A stretch of DNA of 64,000 nt from Polyporus tsugae (Eukaryota; Basidiomycota; Agaricomycetes; Polyporales; Polyporaceae): NCBI GenBank assembly GCA_024305745.1, contig JAHRBS010000001.1, positions 1,426,001 to 1,490,000 on the forward strand, given 5' to 3'. Every line of letters begins with the position of its first letter. Position 1 is the first letter of the stretch. Below the pieces are notes generated by a model. The model searched no databases. It was not told where the DNA came from and saw nothing but the letters and a program-made list of their open reading frames with translations. Position numbers and translations under genes: made by a program. Shown piece after piece: positions 33,729 to 46,824 of the stretch.

Positions 33729-34155
33729 TGTTGGCTGCAGTGCGCCTCAGAGGGGTCACAATGGCCTAAGTCGAGCTCTAAGAAGTCTTTCATTGACAGG
33801 AAACTAAAGTACTCACCTAAGTCGAGCTCTAAGAAGTCTAAGGACAACAGAGCTCGACAGAGGCGAGGTGACAGCGCGCTGAGCACGTGCTAGGTAGCTC
33901 ACATGACCCTACACTAACTGGCGCCGTTCTGGCACTGAAAGGACGAGAAATGCCTAAGGTAGAGTCTACTCTAGAGAGGGGATCAGATCTACACTAAACC
34001 GAGTCATTGAGTAAGAGTATGGTATATCTCTATGAGAACGCAGAATCTAGGAATGTGGAAAATACCAGAGAGTAGGGTACAGTATGCAGTATGTATGGTA
34101 CAAAGCGGGACTTGGCGCGGTCAAAGCAGCGCGCGCTACAGCACCGACTTCAACA
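33729..34155 (-). repeat. Copia LTR 1 (3' LTR of the tandem)
   Basis: 427 bp, TGTTG..CAACA. It carries the '3-prime type' variants also seen in the 3' LTR of the copy at 52,015-57,788. Confidence 0.92.
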
Positions 34156-34170
34156 CTCCCCCCTGACTAG

Positions 34171-37100
34171 TCAAGTCCCCAATCCAAGCATCTTCACCAT
34201 CTCAAGCACCTTTGGCCTGGGCAGTGACTTGGTGAGGATGTCTGCTGGCATGTGTGAGGTGCGCAGATGGACCACCTCAATGCAACCCTTGGCCACCTCA
34301 TCTCGCAGCCAGTAGAAGCGCAGGTCGAGGTGCTTCATCCGCCCATGGTGCTCAGGGTTCTTTGCCACAGACAGCGCAGACAGGTTGTCAATGCGAAGCG
34401 TTGAGGCAGAGGAAACATCAAACCCAAACTCTGTAAACAGATTGCGCAACCAGAGGATCTCCTGGCCACACGAGACAGCTGCGATGAACTCCACCTCGGT
34501 GGTAGACAGAGCGACAAGGGACTGAAGACGACTCGACCAGGAAATCGCGCCTGTGCCCATCTTGATCACATAGCCAGAGGTCGAGCGACCTGTGTCAGGG
34601 CAGCCAGCGTGGTCTGCATCGGTGTAGGAGGTGAAGAGCTCTGGCTCAGACGAGGGGGAGTAGGTGAGCTTGTAGTCGAGTGTGCCCTTGATGTAGCGGA
34701 ACAGGTGCTTGACTGCCTTCCAGTGCATAATGCCAGGGTTCTGGGAGAAGCGTGCGAGGTTGCCAACAGTGCGAGCAATGTCTGGGCACGTTGCAATGGC
34801 GAGGTAGAAGAGAGAACCAACTGCTTGGCCATAGGGAATGTCCTGCATGTCACGGATGTCTGCCTTGGACGTTGGAGCCATGTCTGCGCTGAGACGGAGG
34901 CCAGGGTCCATGGGGGTGCTGACTGGGTCGCAGTTGGTGAAGCCATATCGCTCGAGGATGTCGAGGGCATACTGGCGCTGCGAGATCGACAGGGCACGCT
35001 TGGAGCGGTCGCGCTCAATCTTGACACCCAGGAGCCACGACATTGGCCCCAGGTCGCGCAGCTTGAAGTGCTTGCGCAGGTCGTCCTTGACGCGCTGAAT
35101 CGCAGCCTTGTCCTTGCCAGCGATGGTGATGTTGTCGACGAAGACAGGGATGATGAGACGCACCCCATCGCGCAGATACACCCAGACACTGTGCTCACAG
35201 GTCAGTCGCTCAAAGCCCAGCTTGCCAAGCACCTCGTTGAGCTTCTCATGCCAGCAGCGGCCAGCCTGCTTGAGGCCATAGAGAGCCTTGCGAAGGCGCC
35301 ACACCCACTCAGGAGTCTTGTCCTCAAAGCCCTCAGGCTGGCGCATGTAGACCTCCTCCTTGAGCTCGCCATTGAGGTAGGCAGAGGAGATGTCCACCGA
35401 CTCAAGCTCGAGGTCCTCAAGCCCAGCGAGAGCAAGGATAGCTCGAATCGACGCCCACTTTGGTGTAGGAGCAAAGGTCTCGTTGTACTCGAAGCCAGGA
35501 CGCTGGGAGAAGCCCTTGGCGACGAGGCGACCCTTGTACCGCTCGATGGAGCCGTCTGCATTGCGCTTGACACGGAAGACCCAGCGGGAGCCAATGGCCT
35601 TGCGACCTGGAGGGAGGAGGACGAGTTCGAAGGTGCCATTCTCGACGAGGGACTGGATTTCATCCTGGGCAGCCTTGAGCCACCTGGCACGCTCATCTGC
35701 ATCGAGTTCCATGACCTCTGCGATGGACCTGGGCTCACCCAAGTGCTCCTGGTTCGCTTTTGACGCATGCTCGACCACAGACTCGAATGCGACCTCGAGA
35801 GCCTCGTCGTAGGTCAGGTAGTCGTAGTGCTGGCCAGAGTAGACATCCTCGATGCCAGCCATCATCGCATGGTGTGCCTCTTCGCCACTGCCATCGTCGC
35901 GACCTAGGCAGTCGAGTTCGTCGTCTGAGGACGTGGGACTCGGTGGGGGCGACATGGAGCAAGGAGCAAAGGGATTGGCACGAGGTGGAGGAGCTTGGTT
36001 GTCGACTGGTGCGTCGATAAGGGGATCTGGCAAGGAGGAGTCGCGCTGTGGTGGTTCAGGCGATGCAGCAGGTGGAGCAGGCGATGCAGAGCGAATGCGA
36101 AGACGCTGTGGAACGAGGTTCTGGCGTTCAAGCTCTCTGTTGTTGAGGGAACCCTGGTAGCGAGAAGAGCGCGATGGGAGCTGTTTGCGAGCAAGTGCAG
36201 GGTAGGGCCTGAAGCCACCGTCGCCTTGGGCCTGCTGGTGGATCGATGGTGCCCGAGGACGAACTGCAGGGGCAGGAGGCGGTGATGGAGGCGCATGAGC
36301 GATGGCTGGAGCGCGTGGAGGAGCCTGTGGAGGCGCAGGAGGTTGCGCACGAGGAGGCAAAGGCGCAGGTGGAGATGGTGAATGCTGTGGGGACTGCTGA
36401 CGCGGTGGTGCAGCTGGTGGGGGTGCGATTTGCGGCGCAGGAGGTGGAGGAGGTGCAGGATCATCCCAGTCGTCATCTCCCCCCTGATCATGCAGCTCTG
36501 GCACATCTGGGGCATCGTCCTGAGGTGGTGCGTCCGCACCTGTGTCCTCTGACGCTCCAGGGACGTCCACATCGTCGAGGGGCAGGCCAAAGACGTTGAT
36601 GAAGGGCGAGTTGCCAGGGAAGCACTGTTCGTCAAACACAGCATGCGACGAGATGATGATCTTCTTCGCAGCAGGGTCCCAGAATCACCAGGCTTTTGTG
36701 CCCTCCGGGTAGCCAATAAAGATGCACTTCCTTGTGTGTGGCTGCAGCGCTTTGCGATCCTTCTTGCGAATAAGGACATAGGCCAGGCACCCAAAGACGC
36801 GGAAGTAGGACACGTCAGGCTTGCGCCCATCGCCCTTCCAAGCAGTGTAGGGGATGCCTCCATCGAGCGCAGAGGTGGGCATGCGGTTGCGTGTGTGGAC
36901 AAAGGTAGAGACGGCATGGCCCCAGAACGAAGGAGGCAGCTTGGCCTGGGCAAGGAGAGCGGTGGCACCCTCAGATGTCGTCCTGTTAGCTCGCTCTGCA
37001 ACGCCATTCTGGTGGGGCTCGTCTGGTTCTGTGTGCTGCCTGTGGATGCCGTGTTCTGCACAGTAGTCGATGAACTCCTGGCCCATGTACTTGCCGCCCT

Positions 37101-38853
37101 TGTCGTTGCGTGTGGCCTTGATGCACAGGCCCAGGCAGTTCTCAGTGTACGCCTTGAACGCCTTGAACGCAGCAAAGGCGTCGCTCTTGAGCTTGAGGTA
37201 AGCCATGGCCCAGAATCGCGTCGCGTCGTCGACAAAGACCATCCAGTACTGATAGCCCTCGGTGGTGCGCACTGGGAGCTTGCCCTTGAGGTCGGTGTGG
37301 ACCAGGGCCAGGCGAACAAACCTCCTGGAGGCGAAGCGGGGGATGGGATGGCGATTGAGCTTGCCAGCAAGGCAGGGCTCGCAAATCGCATCAGGTGCGC
37401 GCTGTGAGCGGATCCTGAGCCCCTGGACGAGCTCCCTGCGAATTGCAGAGCGCAGATCGTCGAGGTTGACGTGTGAGCAGCGTTGGTGCCAGAGTGCGAG
37501 GTCCTCACTGCTGGTGGTCGATGCAGAGAGCGCAGTTGTCGATTGGGGGATAGTGCGACCAAGGAGGTAGCCTACGTTGTGCGCATTGACCTGGGCCTCA
37601 AAGCGAAGCTCCCCCTGGTGGTAGAACAGCGCAGAGGATGCGCGCAACTCGACAGTGTAGCCCTTCTCGTGCGTGAGGTGGAAAACAGACAGTAGATTGC
37701 TAGCAAGTGCAGGGACATGCAAGACGTCGTGTAGTACAACAGCAGGTGGTAAAACGCCGCCCCTCTCCTCAGGCTGGAACACCACAGACCCTAAACCCGC
37801 CGAGTAGACGATGTGCGAGTTGGCGAGTCGAATGGGGATGGTGTGGGGCGAGTAGGAGCGAAACCAGTGGCGGTGGGGCGTCATGTGTGCAGAAGCACCT
37901 GTGTCGGTGTTCCAGTTAGCAGCAGCAGGGGTGGAGAGCCAGGACGAGCGATCTGAGGCTGAGAGGAGGGCAGAGGCACAACCAGCACTCACAGTGGCCG
38001 CCCCAGCGGACTCCTGGGGTTTGGTCTGTGTCCCAGATGCGGTGTTCGATGAGCTGGAGGCCTCAGAGGCCTCCTGCTTGCGCTGGTTGCGCTGGGAGCG
38101 AAACTGGGTGCGCTGGGTCATCCTGTCCTTCGCCTTTGCGCTGGCATCGCGTTTGCTGAAGCACTGGTCCTCCGAGTGGTTGGGGCGACCGCAGAACGTG
38201 CAGGAGACCTGCGACGCGACATTGGAGAGGGCTGGGGTCGACGACAAGGCACCAGGCTGGTTTTCGAGCACAATGAACATCTCCTGGAGCTTGTCCAGCG
38301 TCAGGGAGTCGTCGAGGAGCAGGGTCTGGCGCAGGGAGGTGTATTCCACAGGCAGGGCACGGATGAGGGCCATGAGGACGAGCTCATCGTCGAGCTGGGT
38401 GATGGAGAAGGTGGCAGGACGAAGGGCCTTCATGTCTGACTTGAGCTGGACTGCTCGCATCGATAGGGAGGACAGGGACTCGTCCTCACTCTTGCAGAGG
38501 CTTAGGAGCGCGTTGTAGGTGTTAAACCTCATACCTGGCCGCTTCTGCATGTGCACAGACTCCAGCTTTGCCCACATGGCAACAGGGTCGTCCCTGATGG
38601 CCTCCAGGTGTGTCTGCTGCTCCCTCTCCACACAACTCCATAGCTCCCCAGCTGCCAAATCCACCCTGTTGTCGAAATCGCGCAAATCACGTCGTTCTCC
38701 AGCGTCCAGGGGTGCGACGAAGGCAGGCCTGGTCTCAGTACCCTGGATGATGCGCAGGGCACCGAGGATGCGAAGCCTGGCCTCCATGTCGAGTCGCCAT
38801 TGCTGGTAGTTGCGATTGGAGAGCTTGGGGAAGGTTGCAGCGGGTGGCGCCAT
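34171..38853 (-). pseudogene. Copia Gag-Pol, first tandem unit
   Basis: Minus-strand polyprotein, probable start ATG at 38,853 (ACCATGG context). The first part, to TGA at 36,685-36,687, holds Gag with a CCHC knuckle (CTFCGRPNHSEDQC), protease (WNTDTGASAHM), a GAG-pre-integrase region (LWHQRCSHVNLDDL, CEPCLAGKL) and an integrase with VHTDLKG, ATRNDKGGKY and NGVAERANR as the D,D,E residues. After the stop the same frame continues with a Pro-rich linker, RT (RWVFRVKRNADGSIERYKGR, VDISSAYLNGELKEE, FVDN in place of YVDD) and RNase H (YTDADHAGCPDTGRSTSGY). This is the Ty1/Copia order, integrase before RT. The single TGA is at the same codon in all three copies of the window. Confidence 0.9.
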
Positions 38854-39075
38854 GGTGGAGGGGTAGTGACGTGGCACGCGACGAGTGAGTGAAGCGACGA
38901 AGCGAGGGGACGAAAACTGAGTGCAGGGGCGAGGAAAGATGGAAAGAGGGTCCCAGAGCGAAGATTGAGACAAGCAGAGGATGCAGAGATGGAAGGGAGG
39001 CTAGGGGAGGCTGTAGAGCGATTGGACAGGCAGGGATGGACGTCTTGAGGCGGTCAGAGCGCAGGGCTCATAACC

Positions 39076-39502
39076 TGTTGGCTGCAGTGCGCCTCAGAGG
39101 GGTCACAATGGCCTAAGTCGAGCTCTAAGAAGTCTTTCATTGACAGGAAACTAAAGTACTCACCTAAGTCGAGCTCTAAGAAGTCTAAGGACAACAGAGC
39201 TCGACAGAGGCAAGGTGACAGCGCACTGAGCACGTGCTAGGTAGCTTACATGATCCTACACGAACTGGCGCCGTTCTGGCACTGAAAGGACGAGAAATGC
39301 CTAAGGTAGAGTCTACTCTAGAGAGGGGATCAGATCTACACTAAACCGAGTCATTGAGTAAGAGTATGGTATATCTCTATGAGAACGCAGAATCTAGGAA
39401 TGTGGAAAATACCAGAGAGTAGGGTACAGTATGCAGTATGTATGGTACAAAGCGGGACTTGGCGCGGTCAAAGCAGCGCGCGCTACAGCACCGACTTCAA
39501 CA
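39076..39502 (-). repeat. Copia LTR 2 (shared middle LTR, hybrid)
   Basis: 427 bp. In element orientation its first half matches LTR 1 variants and its second half matches LTR 3 variants. It serves as 3' LTR of one unit and 5' LTR of the other. The primer site GGTTATGAGCCC (minus strand) is at 39,064-39,075. Confidence 0.92.
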
Positions 39503-39517
39503 CTCCCCCCTGACTAG

Positions 39518-42500
39518 TCAAGTCCCCAATCCAAGCATCTTCACCATCTCAAGCACCTTTGGCCTGGGCAGTGACTTGGTGAGGATGTCTGCTGGCATGT
39601 GTGAGGTGCGCAGATGGACCACCTCAATGCAACCCTTGGCCACCTCATCTCGCAGCCAGTAGAAGCGCAGGTCGAGGTGCTTCATCCGCCCATGGTGCTC
39701 AGGGTTCTTTGCCACAGACAGCGCAGACAGGTTGTCAATGCGAAGCGTTGAGGCAGAGGAAACATCAAACCCAAACTCTGTAAACAGATTGCGCAACCAG
39801 AGGATCTCCTGGCCACACGAGACAGCTGCGATGAACTCCACCTCGGTGGTAGACAGAGCGACAAGGGACTGAAGACGACTCGACCAGGAAATCGCGCCTG
39901 TGCCCATCTTGATCACATAGCCAGAGGTCGAGCGACCTGTGTCAGGGCAGCCAGCGTGGTCTGCATCGGTGTAGGAGGTGAAGAGCTCTGGCTCAGACGA
40001 GGGGGAGTAGGTGAGCTTGTAGTCGAGTGTGCCCTTGATGTAGCGGAACAGGTGCTTGACTGCCTTCCAGTGCATAATGCCAGGGTTCTGGGAGAAGCGT
40101 GCGAGGTTGCCAACAGTGCGAGCAATGTCTGGGCACGTTGCAATGGCGAGGTAGAAGAGAGAACCAACTGCTTGGCCATAGGGAATGTCCTGCATGTCAC
40201 GGATGTCTGCCTTGGACGTTGGAGCCATGTCTGCGCTGAGACGGAGGCCAGGGTCCATGGGGGTGCTGACTGGGTCGCAGTTGGTGAAGCCATATCGCTC
40301 GAGGATGTCGAGGGCATACTGGCGCTGCGAGATCGACAGGGCACGCTTGGAGCGGTCGCGCTCAATCTTGACACCCAGGAGCCACGACATTGGCCCCAGG
40401 TCGCGCAGCTTGAAGTGCTTGCGCAGGTCGTCCTTGACGCGCTGAATCGCAGCCTTGTCCTTGCCAGCGATGGTGATGTTGTCGACGAAGACAGGGATGA
40501 TGAGACGCACCCCATCGCGCAGATACACCCAGACACTGTGCTCACAGGTCAGTCGCTCAAAGCCCAGCTTGCCAAGCACCTCGTTGAGCTTCTCATGCCA
40601 GCAGCGGCCAGCCTGCTTGAGGCCATAGAGAGCCTTGCGAAGGCGCCACACCCACTCAGGAGTCTTGTCCTCAAAGCCCTCAGGCTGGCGCATGTAGACC
40701 TCCTCCTTGAGCTCGCCATTGAGGTAGGCAGAGGAGATGTCCACCGACTCAAGCTCGAGGTCCTCAAGCCCAGCGAGAGCAAGGATAGCTCGAATCGACG
40801 CCCACTTTGGTGTAGGAGCAAAGGTCTCGTTGTACTCGAAGCCAGGACGCTGGGAGAAGCCCTTGGCGACGAGGCGACCCTTGTACCGCTCGATGGAGCC
40901 GTCTGCATTGCGCTTGACACGGAAGACCCAGCGGGAGCCAATGGCCTTGCGACCTGGAGGGAGGAGGACGAGTTCGAAGGTGCCATTCTCGACGAGGGAC
41001 TGGATTTCATCCTGGGCAGCCTTGAGCCACCTGGCACGCTCATCTGCATCGAGTTCCATGACCTCTGCGATGGACCTGGGCTCACCCAAGTGCTCCTGGT
41101 TCGCTTTTGACGCATGCTCGACCACAGACTCGAATGCGACCTCGAGAGCCTCGTCGTAGGTCAGGTAGTCGTAGTGCTGGCCAGAGTAGACATCCTCGAT
41201 GCCAGCCATCATCGCATGGTGTGCCTCTTCGCCACTGCCATCGTCGCGACCTAGGCAGTCGAGTTCGTCGTCTGAGGACGTGGGACTCGGTGGGGGCGAC
41301 ATGGAGCAAGGAGCAAAGGGATTGGCACGAGGTGGAGGAGCTTGGTTGTCGACTGGTGCGTCGATAAGGGGATCTGGCAAGGAGGAGTCGCGCTGTGGTG
41401 GTTCAGGCGATGCAGCAGGTGGAGCAGGCGATGCAGAGCGAATGCGAAGACGCTGTGGAACGAGGTTCTGGCGTTCAAGCTCTCTGTTGTTGAGGGAACC
41501 CTGGTAGCGAGAAGAGCGCGATGGGAGCTGTTTGCGAGCAAGTGCAGGGTAGGGCCTGAAGCCACCGTCGCCTTGGGCCTGCTGGTGGATCGATGGTGCC
41601 CGAGGACGAACTGCAGGGGCAGGAGGCGGTGATGGAGGCGCATGAGCGATGGCTGGAGCGCGTGGAGGAGCCTGTGGAGGCGCAGGAGGTTGCGCACGAG
41701 GAGGCAAAGGCGCAGGTGGAGATGGTGAATGCTGTGGGGACTGCTGACGCGGTGGTGCAGCTGGTGGGGGTGCGATTTGCGGCGCAGGAGGTGGAGGAGG
41801 TGCAGGATCATCCCAGTCGTCATCTCCCCCCTGATCATGCAGCTCTGGCACATCTGGGGCATCGTCCTGAGGTGGTGCGTCCGCACCTGTGTCCTCTGAC
41901 GCTCCAGGGACGTCCACATCGTCGAGGGGCAGGCCAAAGACGTTGATGAAGGGCGAGTTGCCAGGGAAGCACTGTTCGTCAAACACAGCATGCGACGAGA
42001 TGATGATCTTCTTCGCAGCAGGGTCCCAGAATCACCAGGCTTTTGTGCCCTCCGGGTAGCCAATAAAGATGCACTTCCTTGTGTGTGGCTGCAGCGCTTT
42101 GCGATCCTTCTTGCGAATAAGGACATAGGCCAGGCACCCAAAGACGCGGAAGTAGGACACGTCAGGCTTGCGCCCATCGCCCTTCCAAGCAGTGTAGGGG
42201 ATGCCTCCATCGAGCGCAGAGGTGGGCATGCGGTTGCGTGTGTGGACAAAGGTAGAGACGGCATGGCCCCAGAACGAAGGAGGCAGCTTGGCCTGGGCAA
42301 GGAGAGCGGTGGCACCCTCAGATGTCGTCCTGTTAGCTCGCTCTGCAACGCCATTCTGGTGGGGCTCGTCTGGTTCTGTGTGCTGCCTGTGGATGCCGTG
42401 TTCTGCACAGTAGTCGATGAACTCCTGGCCCATGTACTTGCCGCCCTTGTCGTTGCGTGTGGCCTTGATGCACAGGCCCAGGCAGTTCTCAGTGTACGCC

Positions 42501-44200
42501 TTGAACGCCTTGAACGCAGCAAAGGCGTCGCTCTTGAGCTTGAGGTAAGCCATGGCCCAGAATCGCGTCGCGTCGTCGACAAAGACCATCCAGTACTGAT
42601 AGCCCTCGGTGGTGCGCACTGGGAGCTTGCCCTTGAGGTCGGTGTGGACCAGGGCCAGGCGAACAAACCTCCTGGAGGCGAAGCGGGGGATGGGATGGCG
42701 ATTGAGCTTGCCAGCAAGGCAGGGCTCGCAAATCGCATCAGGTGCGCGCTGTGAGCGGATCCTGAGCCCCTGGACGAGCTCCCTGCGAATTGCAGAGCGC
42801 AGATCGTCGAGGTTGACGTGTGAGCAGCGTTGGTGCCAGAGTGCGAGGTCCTCACTGCTGGTGGTCGATGCAGAGAGCGCAGTTGTCGATTGGGGGATAG
42901 TGCGACCAAGGAGGTAGCCTACGTTGTGCGCATTGACCTGGGCCTCAAAGCGAAGCTCCCCCTGGTGGTAGAACAGCGCAGAGGATGCGCGCAACTCGAC
43001 AGTGTAGCCCTTCTCGTGCGTGAGGTGGAAAACAGACAGTAGATTGCTAGCAAGTGCAGGGACATGCAAGACGTCGTGTAGTACAACAGCAGGTGGTAAA
43101 ACGCCGCCCCTCTCCTCAGGCTGGAACACCACAGACCCTAAACCCGCCGAGTAGACGATGTGCGAGTTGGCGAGTCGAATGGGGATGGTGTGGGGCGAGT
43201 AGGAGCGAAACCAGTGGCGGTGGGGCGTCATGTGTGCAGAAGCACCTGTGTCGGTGTTCCAGTTAGCAGCAGCAGGGGTGGAGAGCCAGGACGAGCGATC
43301 TGAGGCTGAGAGGAGGGCAGAGGCACAACCAGCACTCACAGTGGCCGCCCCAGCGGACTCCTGGGGTTTGGTCTGTGTCCCAGATGCGGTGTTCGATGAG
43401 CTGGAGGCCTCAGAGGCCTCCTGCTTGCGCTGGTTGCGCTGGGAGCGAAACTGGGTGCGCTGGGTCATCCTGTCCTTCGCCTTTGCGCTGGCATCGCGTT
43501 TGCTGAAGCACTGGTCCTCCGAGTGGTTGGGGCGACCGCAGAACGTGCAGGAGACCTGCGACGCGACATTGGAGAGGGCTGGGGTCGACGACAAGGCACC
43601 AGGCTGGTTTTCGAGCACAATGAACATCTCCTGGAGCTTGTCCAGCGTCAGGGAGTCGTCGAGGAGCAGGGTCTGGCGCAGGGAGGTGTATTCCACAGGC
43701 AGGGCACGGATGAGGGCCATGAGGACGAGCTCATCGTCGAGCTGGGTGATGGAGAAGGTGGCAGGACGAAGGGCCTTCATGTCTGACTTGAGCTGGACTG
43801 CTCGCATCGATAGGGAGGACAGGGACTCGTCCTCACTCTTGCAGAGGCTTAGGAGCGCGTTGTAGGTGTTAAACCTCATACCTGGCCGCTTCTGCATGTG
43901 CACAGACTCCAGCTTTGCCCACATGGCAACAGGGTCGTCCCTGATGGCCTCCAGGTGTGTCTGCTGCTCCCTCTCCACACAACTCCATAGCTCCCCAGCT
44001 GCCAAATCCACCCTGTTGTCGAAATCGCGCAAATCACGTCGTTCTCCAGCGTCCAGGGGTGCGACGAAGGCAGGCCTGGTCTCAGTACCCTGGATGATGC
44101 GCAGGGCACCGAGGATGCGAAGCCTGGCCTCCATGTCGAGTCGCCATTGCTGGTAGTTGCGATTGGAGAGCTTGGGGAAGGTTGCAGCGGGTGGCGCCAT
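39518..44200 (-). pseudogene. Copia Gag-Pol, second tandem unit
   Basis: Same layout as the first unit: ATG at 44,200, TGA at 42,032-42,034, RT/RNase H frame to 39,518. Its two translated segments are identical to the first unit's, so the duplication is recent. Confidence 0.9.
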
Positions 44201-44422
44201 GGTGGAGGGGTAGTGACGTGGCACGCGACGAGTGAGTGAAGCGACGAAGCGAGGGGACGAAAACTGAGTGCAGGGGCGAGGAAAGATGGAAAGAGGGTCC
44301 CAGAGCGAAGATTGAGACAAGCAGAGGATGCAGAGATGGAAGGGAGGCTAGGGGAGGCTGTAGAGCGATTGGACAGGCAGGGATGGACGTCTTGAGGCGG
44401 TCAGAGCGCAGGGCTCATAACC

Positions 44423-44849
44423 TGTTGGCTGCAGTGCGCCTCAGAGGGGTCACAATGGCCTAAGTCGAGCTCTAAGAAGTCTTTCATTGACAGGAAACTA
44501 AAGTACTCACCTAAGTCGAGCTCTAAGAAGTCTAAGGACAACAGAGCTCGACAGAGGCAAGGTGACAGCGCACTGAGCACGTGCTAGGTAGCTTACATGA
44601 TCCTACACGAACTGGCGCCGTTCTGGCACTGAAAGGACGAGAAATGCCTAAGGTAGAGTCTACTCTAGAGAGGGGATCAGATCTACACTAAACCGAGTCA
44701 TTGAGTAAGAGTATGGTATATCTCTATGAGAACGCAGAATCTAGCGATGTGGAAAATACCAGAGGGTAGGGTACAGTACGCGGTATGTATGGTACGAAGC
44801 GGGACTTGGCGCGGTCAAAGCAGCGCGCGCTACAGCACCGACTTCAACA
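44423..44849 (-). repeat. Copia LTR 3 (5' LTR of the tandem)
   Basis: 427 bp. It carries the '5-prime type' variants also found in the 5' LTR at 52,015-52,441 (one difference noted: ACATACCGCG versus ACATATCGCG). The primer site is at 44,411-44,422. Confidence 0.92.
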
Positions 44850-46824
44850 GCTGCTTGCAAAGGTCAGTCATGCAGTGGACCACGGAGGTGGATGGTGAAC
44901 TAACCATGGGCCTCCACAGATCAGGACCTTCGCCTCGAAGGTCGTCACGTTGACGACGAAGCTGCTGCCTGCGTGGAAGGAATGCTGCAGCTTCCATGAG
45001 CTGCCAGAGCGCCTTCTTCCACGGGACGTGCGCACTCGGTGGAACTCGACTTACGATATGCTCGAGGTTACCTTGAAGTACCGCGCGGTGTACGACAATA
45101 TGACAGCCAGCAAGGAGAATGGGTTGCACCAGTTTGAGTTGTCGGAGGAGGACTGGGATACGACGCACCAGCTGCGAAAGGTGCTCAAGGTCCGTGCGCG
45201 GTTTGAACTCTAACCTTACTTTCGACGACTGCTAACTCTAACCTTATCCACATACACATCGGCGGCTGACGGCCACCCACCATTGCTCTTTCGTGCTGCG
45301 GCAACCCCAGCTTGGATGGTCTGTCTTTCCCGCACCCATGCGCTGCCGACGCCGCCATGCCACTTCCTTCGCGCAACACCTCTGGCACGCCGTTCCTTGC
45401 ACAGGTGTTCAAGCACGCCACTTTGTTCTTCTCACGCGGCACGCCCAACATCGCGCAGGTCATCCCCGCCATGGACCACGTTGACAAGGTGCTGAGCACG
45501 GTGAGCACCTCAGCGAAGTTCTCTGAGCCAATCCAGGTCGCGTGTGGGATCACGAAGAAGGCGTTAAACCGGTACTACTCCTACACCGACATGTCCATGA
45601 TGTACCGTATTGCGATGAGTGAGTTCCCGTTTGCTCGCTCTGTCTTGCGCTGATGTACTGATGTATACTTGCCATCAGTCCTCCATCCCTCTCACAAGCT
45701 GCATTATTTCAAGAAGATGTGATGGCCCGAGGCCTGGCGCACGACGGCGAAGGAGCTACTGGTCGAAAAGTACAAGCAGTCGTATGAAGGACGCTATGCC
45801 GACGATGATGTCCTCAGTGACAATCGCACCGCCAGCAGGTCCTCCCGCAGGTCCTCCTGGGCTTTGTTTGGCGACGACGACGATGGCGGGCCTTCCCCCA
45901 GTGAAGCTGACGACGACACCGGCGATGACGACGGCACGGAGACCGACTCTTCAGAAGTGAGTACGAGATCCCCCTACTCCGAAGCTCCTTTATGCATCCC
46001 AACTGATCATTTTCTCCGCAGGACGAGAACATTTTCGATGCGCTCACCAACTTCACTTGCATCCGTGCCTCCGAGCTTGGCGACGAGGTCGAACGCTACC
46101 TCGCGGCGCCGCTCGACACTCCAGCGGATGCGCTCGTGTGGTGGAAGGAGAGGCGCTCCATCTACCCCAACCTCTCTTGTATGGCGTTGGACTATCTCAC
46201 CATCCCAGGTACAGGTTTTTGTTTCCGTCTCTGATATGCATTGCTTGCTCACCATTCCGTCGACTCCCCAGCCACCTCCGTCGACGTCGAACGTGTTTTC
46301 AGCCTCGGCCGGTTGCTCCTCTCGCACACTCGCAGCCGCATGGCCTCCCAAACGACCCGCGCCCTCCTCTGCCTCGGTGCTTGGTCGAAGGCCGGATATG
46401 TCAAGACCACGGACCTTCGCAAGACCGCGCAGCTGCCGGAGCTCGACGGTGATGCCTCCGACATTGAGATGGAGGACGGCTGGGATGCTATTGATGTCGC
46501 CACGATTGATGCCTAGTTAGCTTTGCCTCTGAAAGTGTACAATTATGAGTAGTTGCGAATGCAAATCCCCCACCATGTGGCAATGTTTCCCAACAATCCT
46601 TTTGCCTAAGTGTACATTGATCCTTCCGGTCACCAATCCATCCCGATTCTCCTGTGATTATCAAATCGATCAAATGAAACATTTCTGAGTCACCAGTAGA
46701 CCTTGGGCGGCAAGTCCCCGGGCGCGACAGGGCTTGAACTTGCGCCTTCCTTCTCTCCCCCCAGCATCCGTAGGCCGATGCGCATTCTCCACTCCGTTTC
46801 ATTCTATACGCTTTCTGTGCCGAC

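Larger units (their letters stand above)
33729..44849 (-). mobile_element. Tandem Copia array: three LTRs, two internal regions
   Basis: LTRs at 33,729-34,155, 39,076-39,502 and 44,423-44,849 (427 bp each) alternate with two 4920-bp internal regions that encode identical proteins. The whole 11,121-bp block is flanked by a single 5-bp duplication, GCTGC (33,724-33,728 and 44,850-44,854), so it is one insertion that later became a tandem. The middle LTR is a hybrid of the outer two (see findings). It lies inside exon 4 of the hAT transposase, on the opposite strand. Confidence 0.94.
31982..46516 (+). pseudogene. hAT transposase, interrupted by tandem Copia elements and one stop
   Basis: Nine exons: 31982-32402, 32459-33003, 33065-33271, 33335-33728 resumed at 44855-44862 after the Copia insertion, 44920-45189, 45405-45618, 45679-45956, 46022-46208, 46272-46516. 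They sum to 923 codons once one copy of the GCTGC duplication is dropped. Order: basic/acidic N-terminus; BED-type zinc finger (HCLGRGCKVKV, then MRHHAIKCWG); RNase H-like core with HFATDAWTSPNHLAF and ILAVTCDNAANN; C-terminal hAT dimerisation domain (WWKERRSIYPNLSCMALDYL, TSVDVERVFSLGRLLLSHTR). This is the standard hAT layout. A TGA at 45,720-45,722 (KKM*WPEAW) breaks exon 7. The Copia insertion plus the stop make this copy non-autonomous today. Confidence 0.87.

Noticed and set aside
34609..35763. Open frame of 384 codons opposite the Copia RT (also in the other two copies)
   Set aside because: Antisense shadow of the RT coding sequence; no independent signals, identical in all copies because the RT is.
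46685..46800. tRNA-like sequence on the minus strand (GTTCAAGCCC with a nearby anticodon-arm-like stem)
   Set aside because: The T-arm has a mismatch, no acceptor stem pairs, the anticodon loop would be eight bases, and no D-arm is convincing. At best a degraded tRNA fragment.
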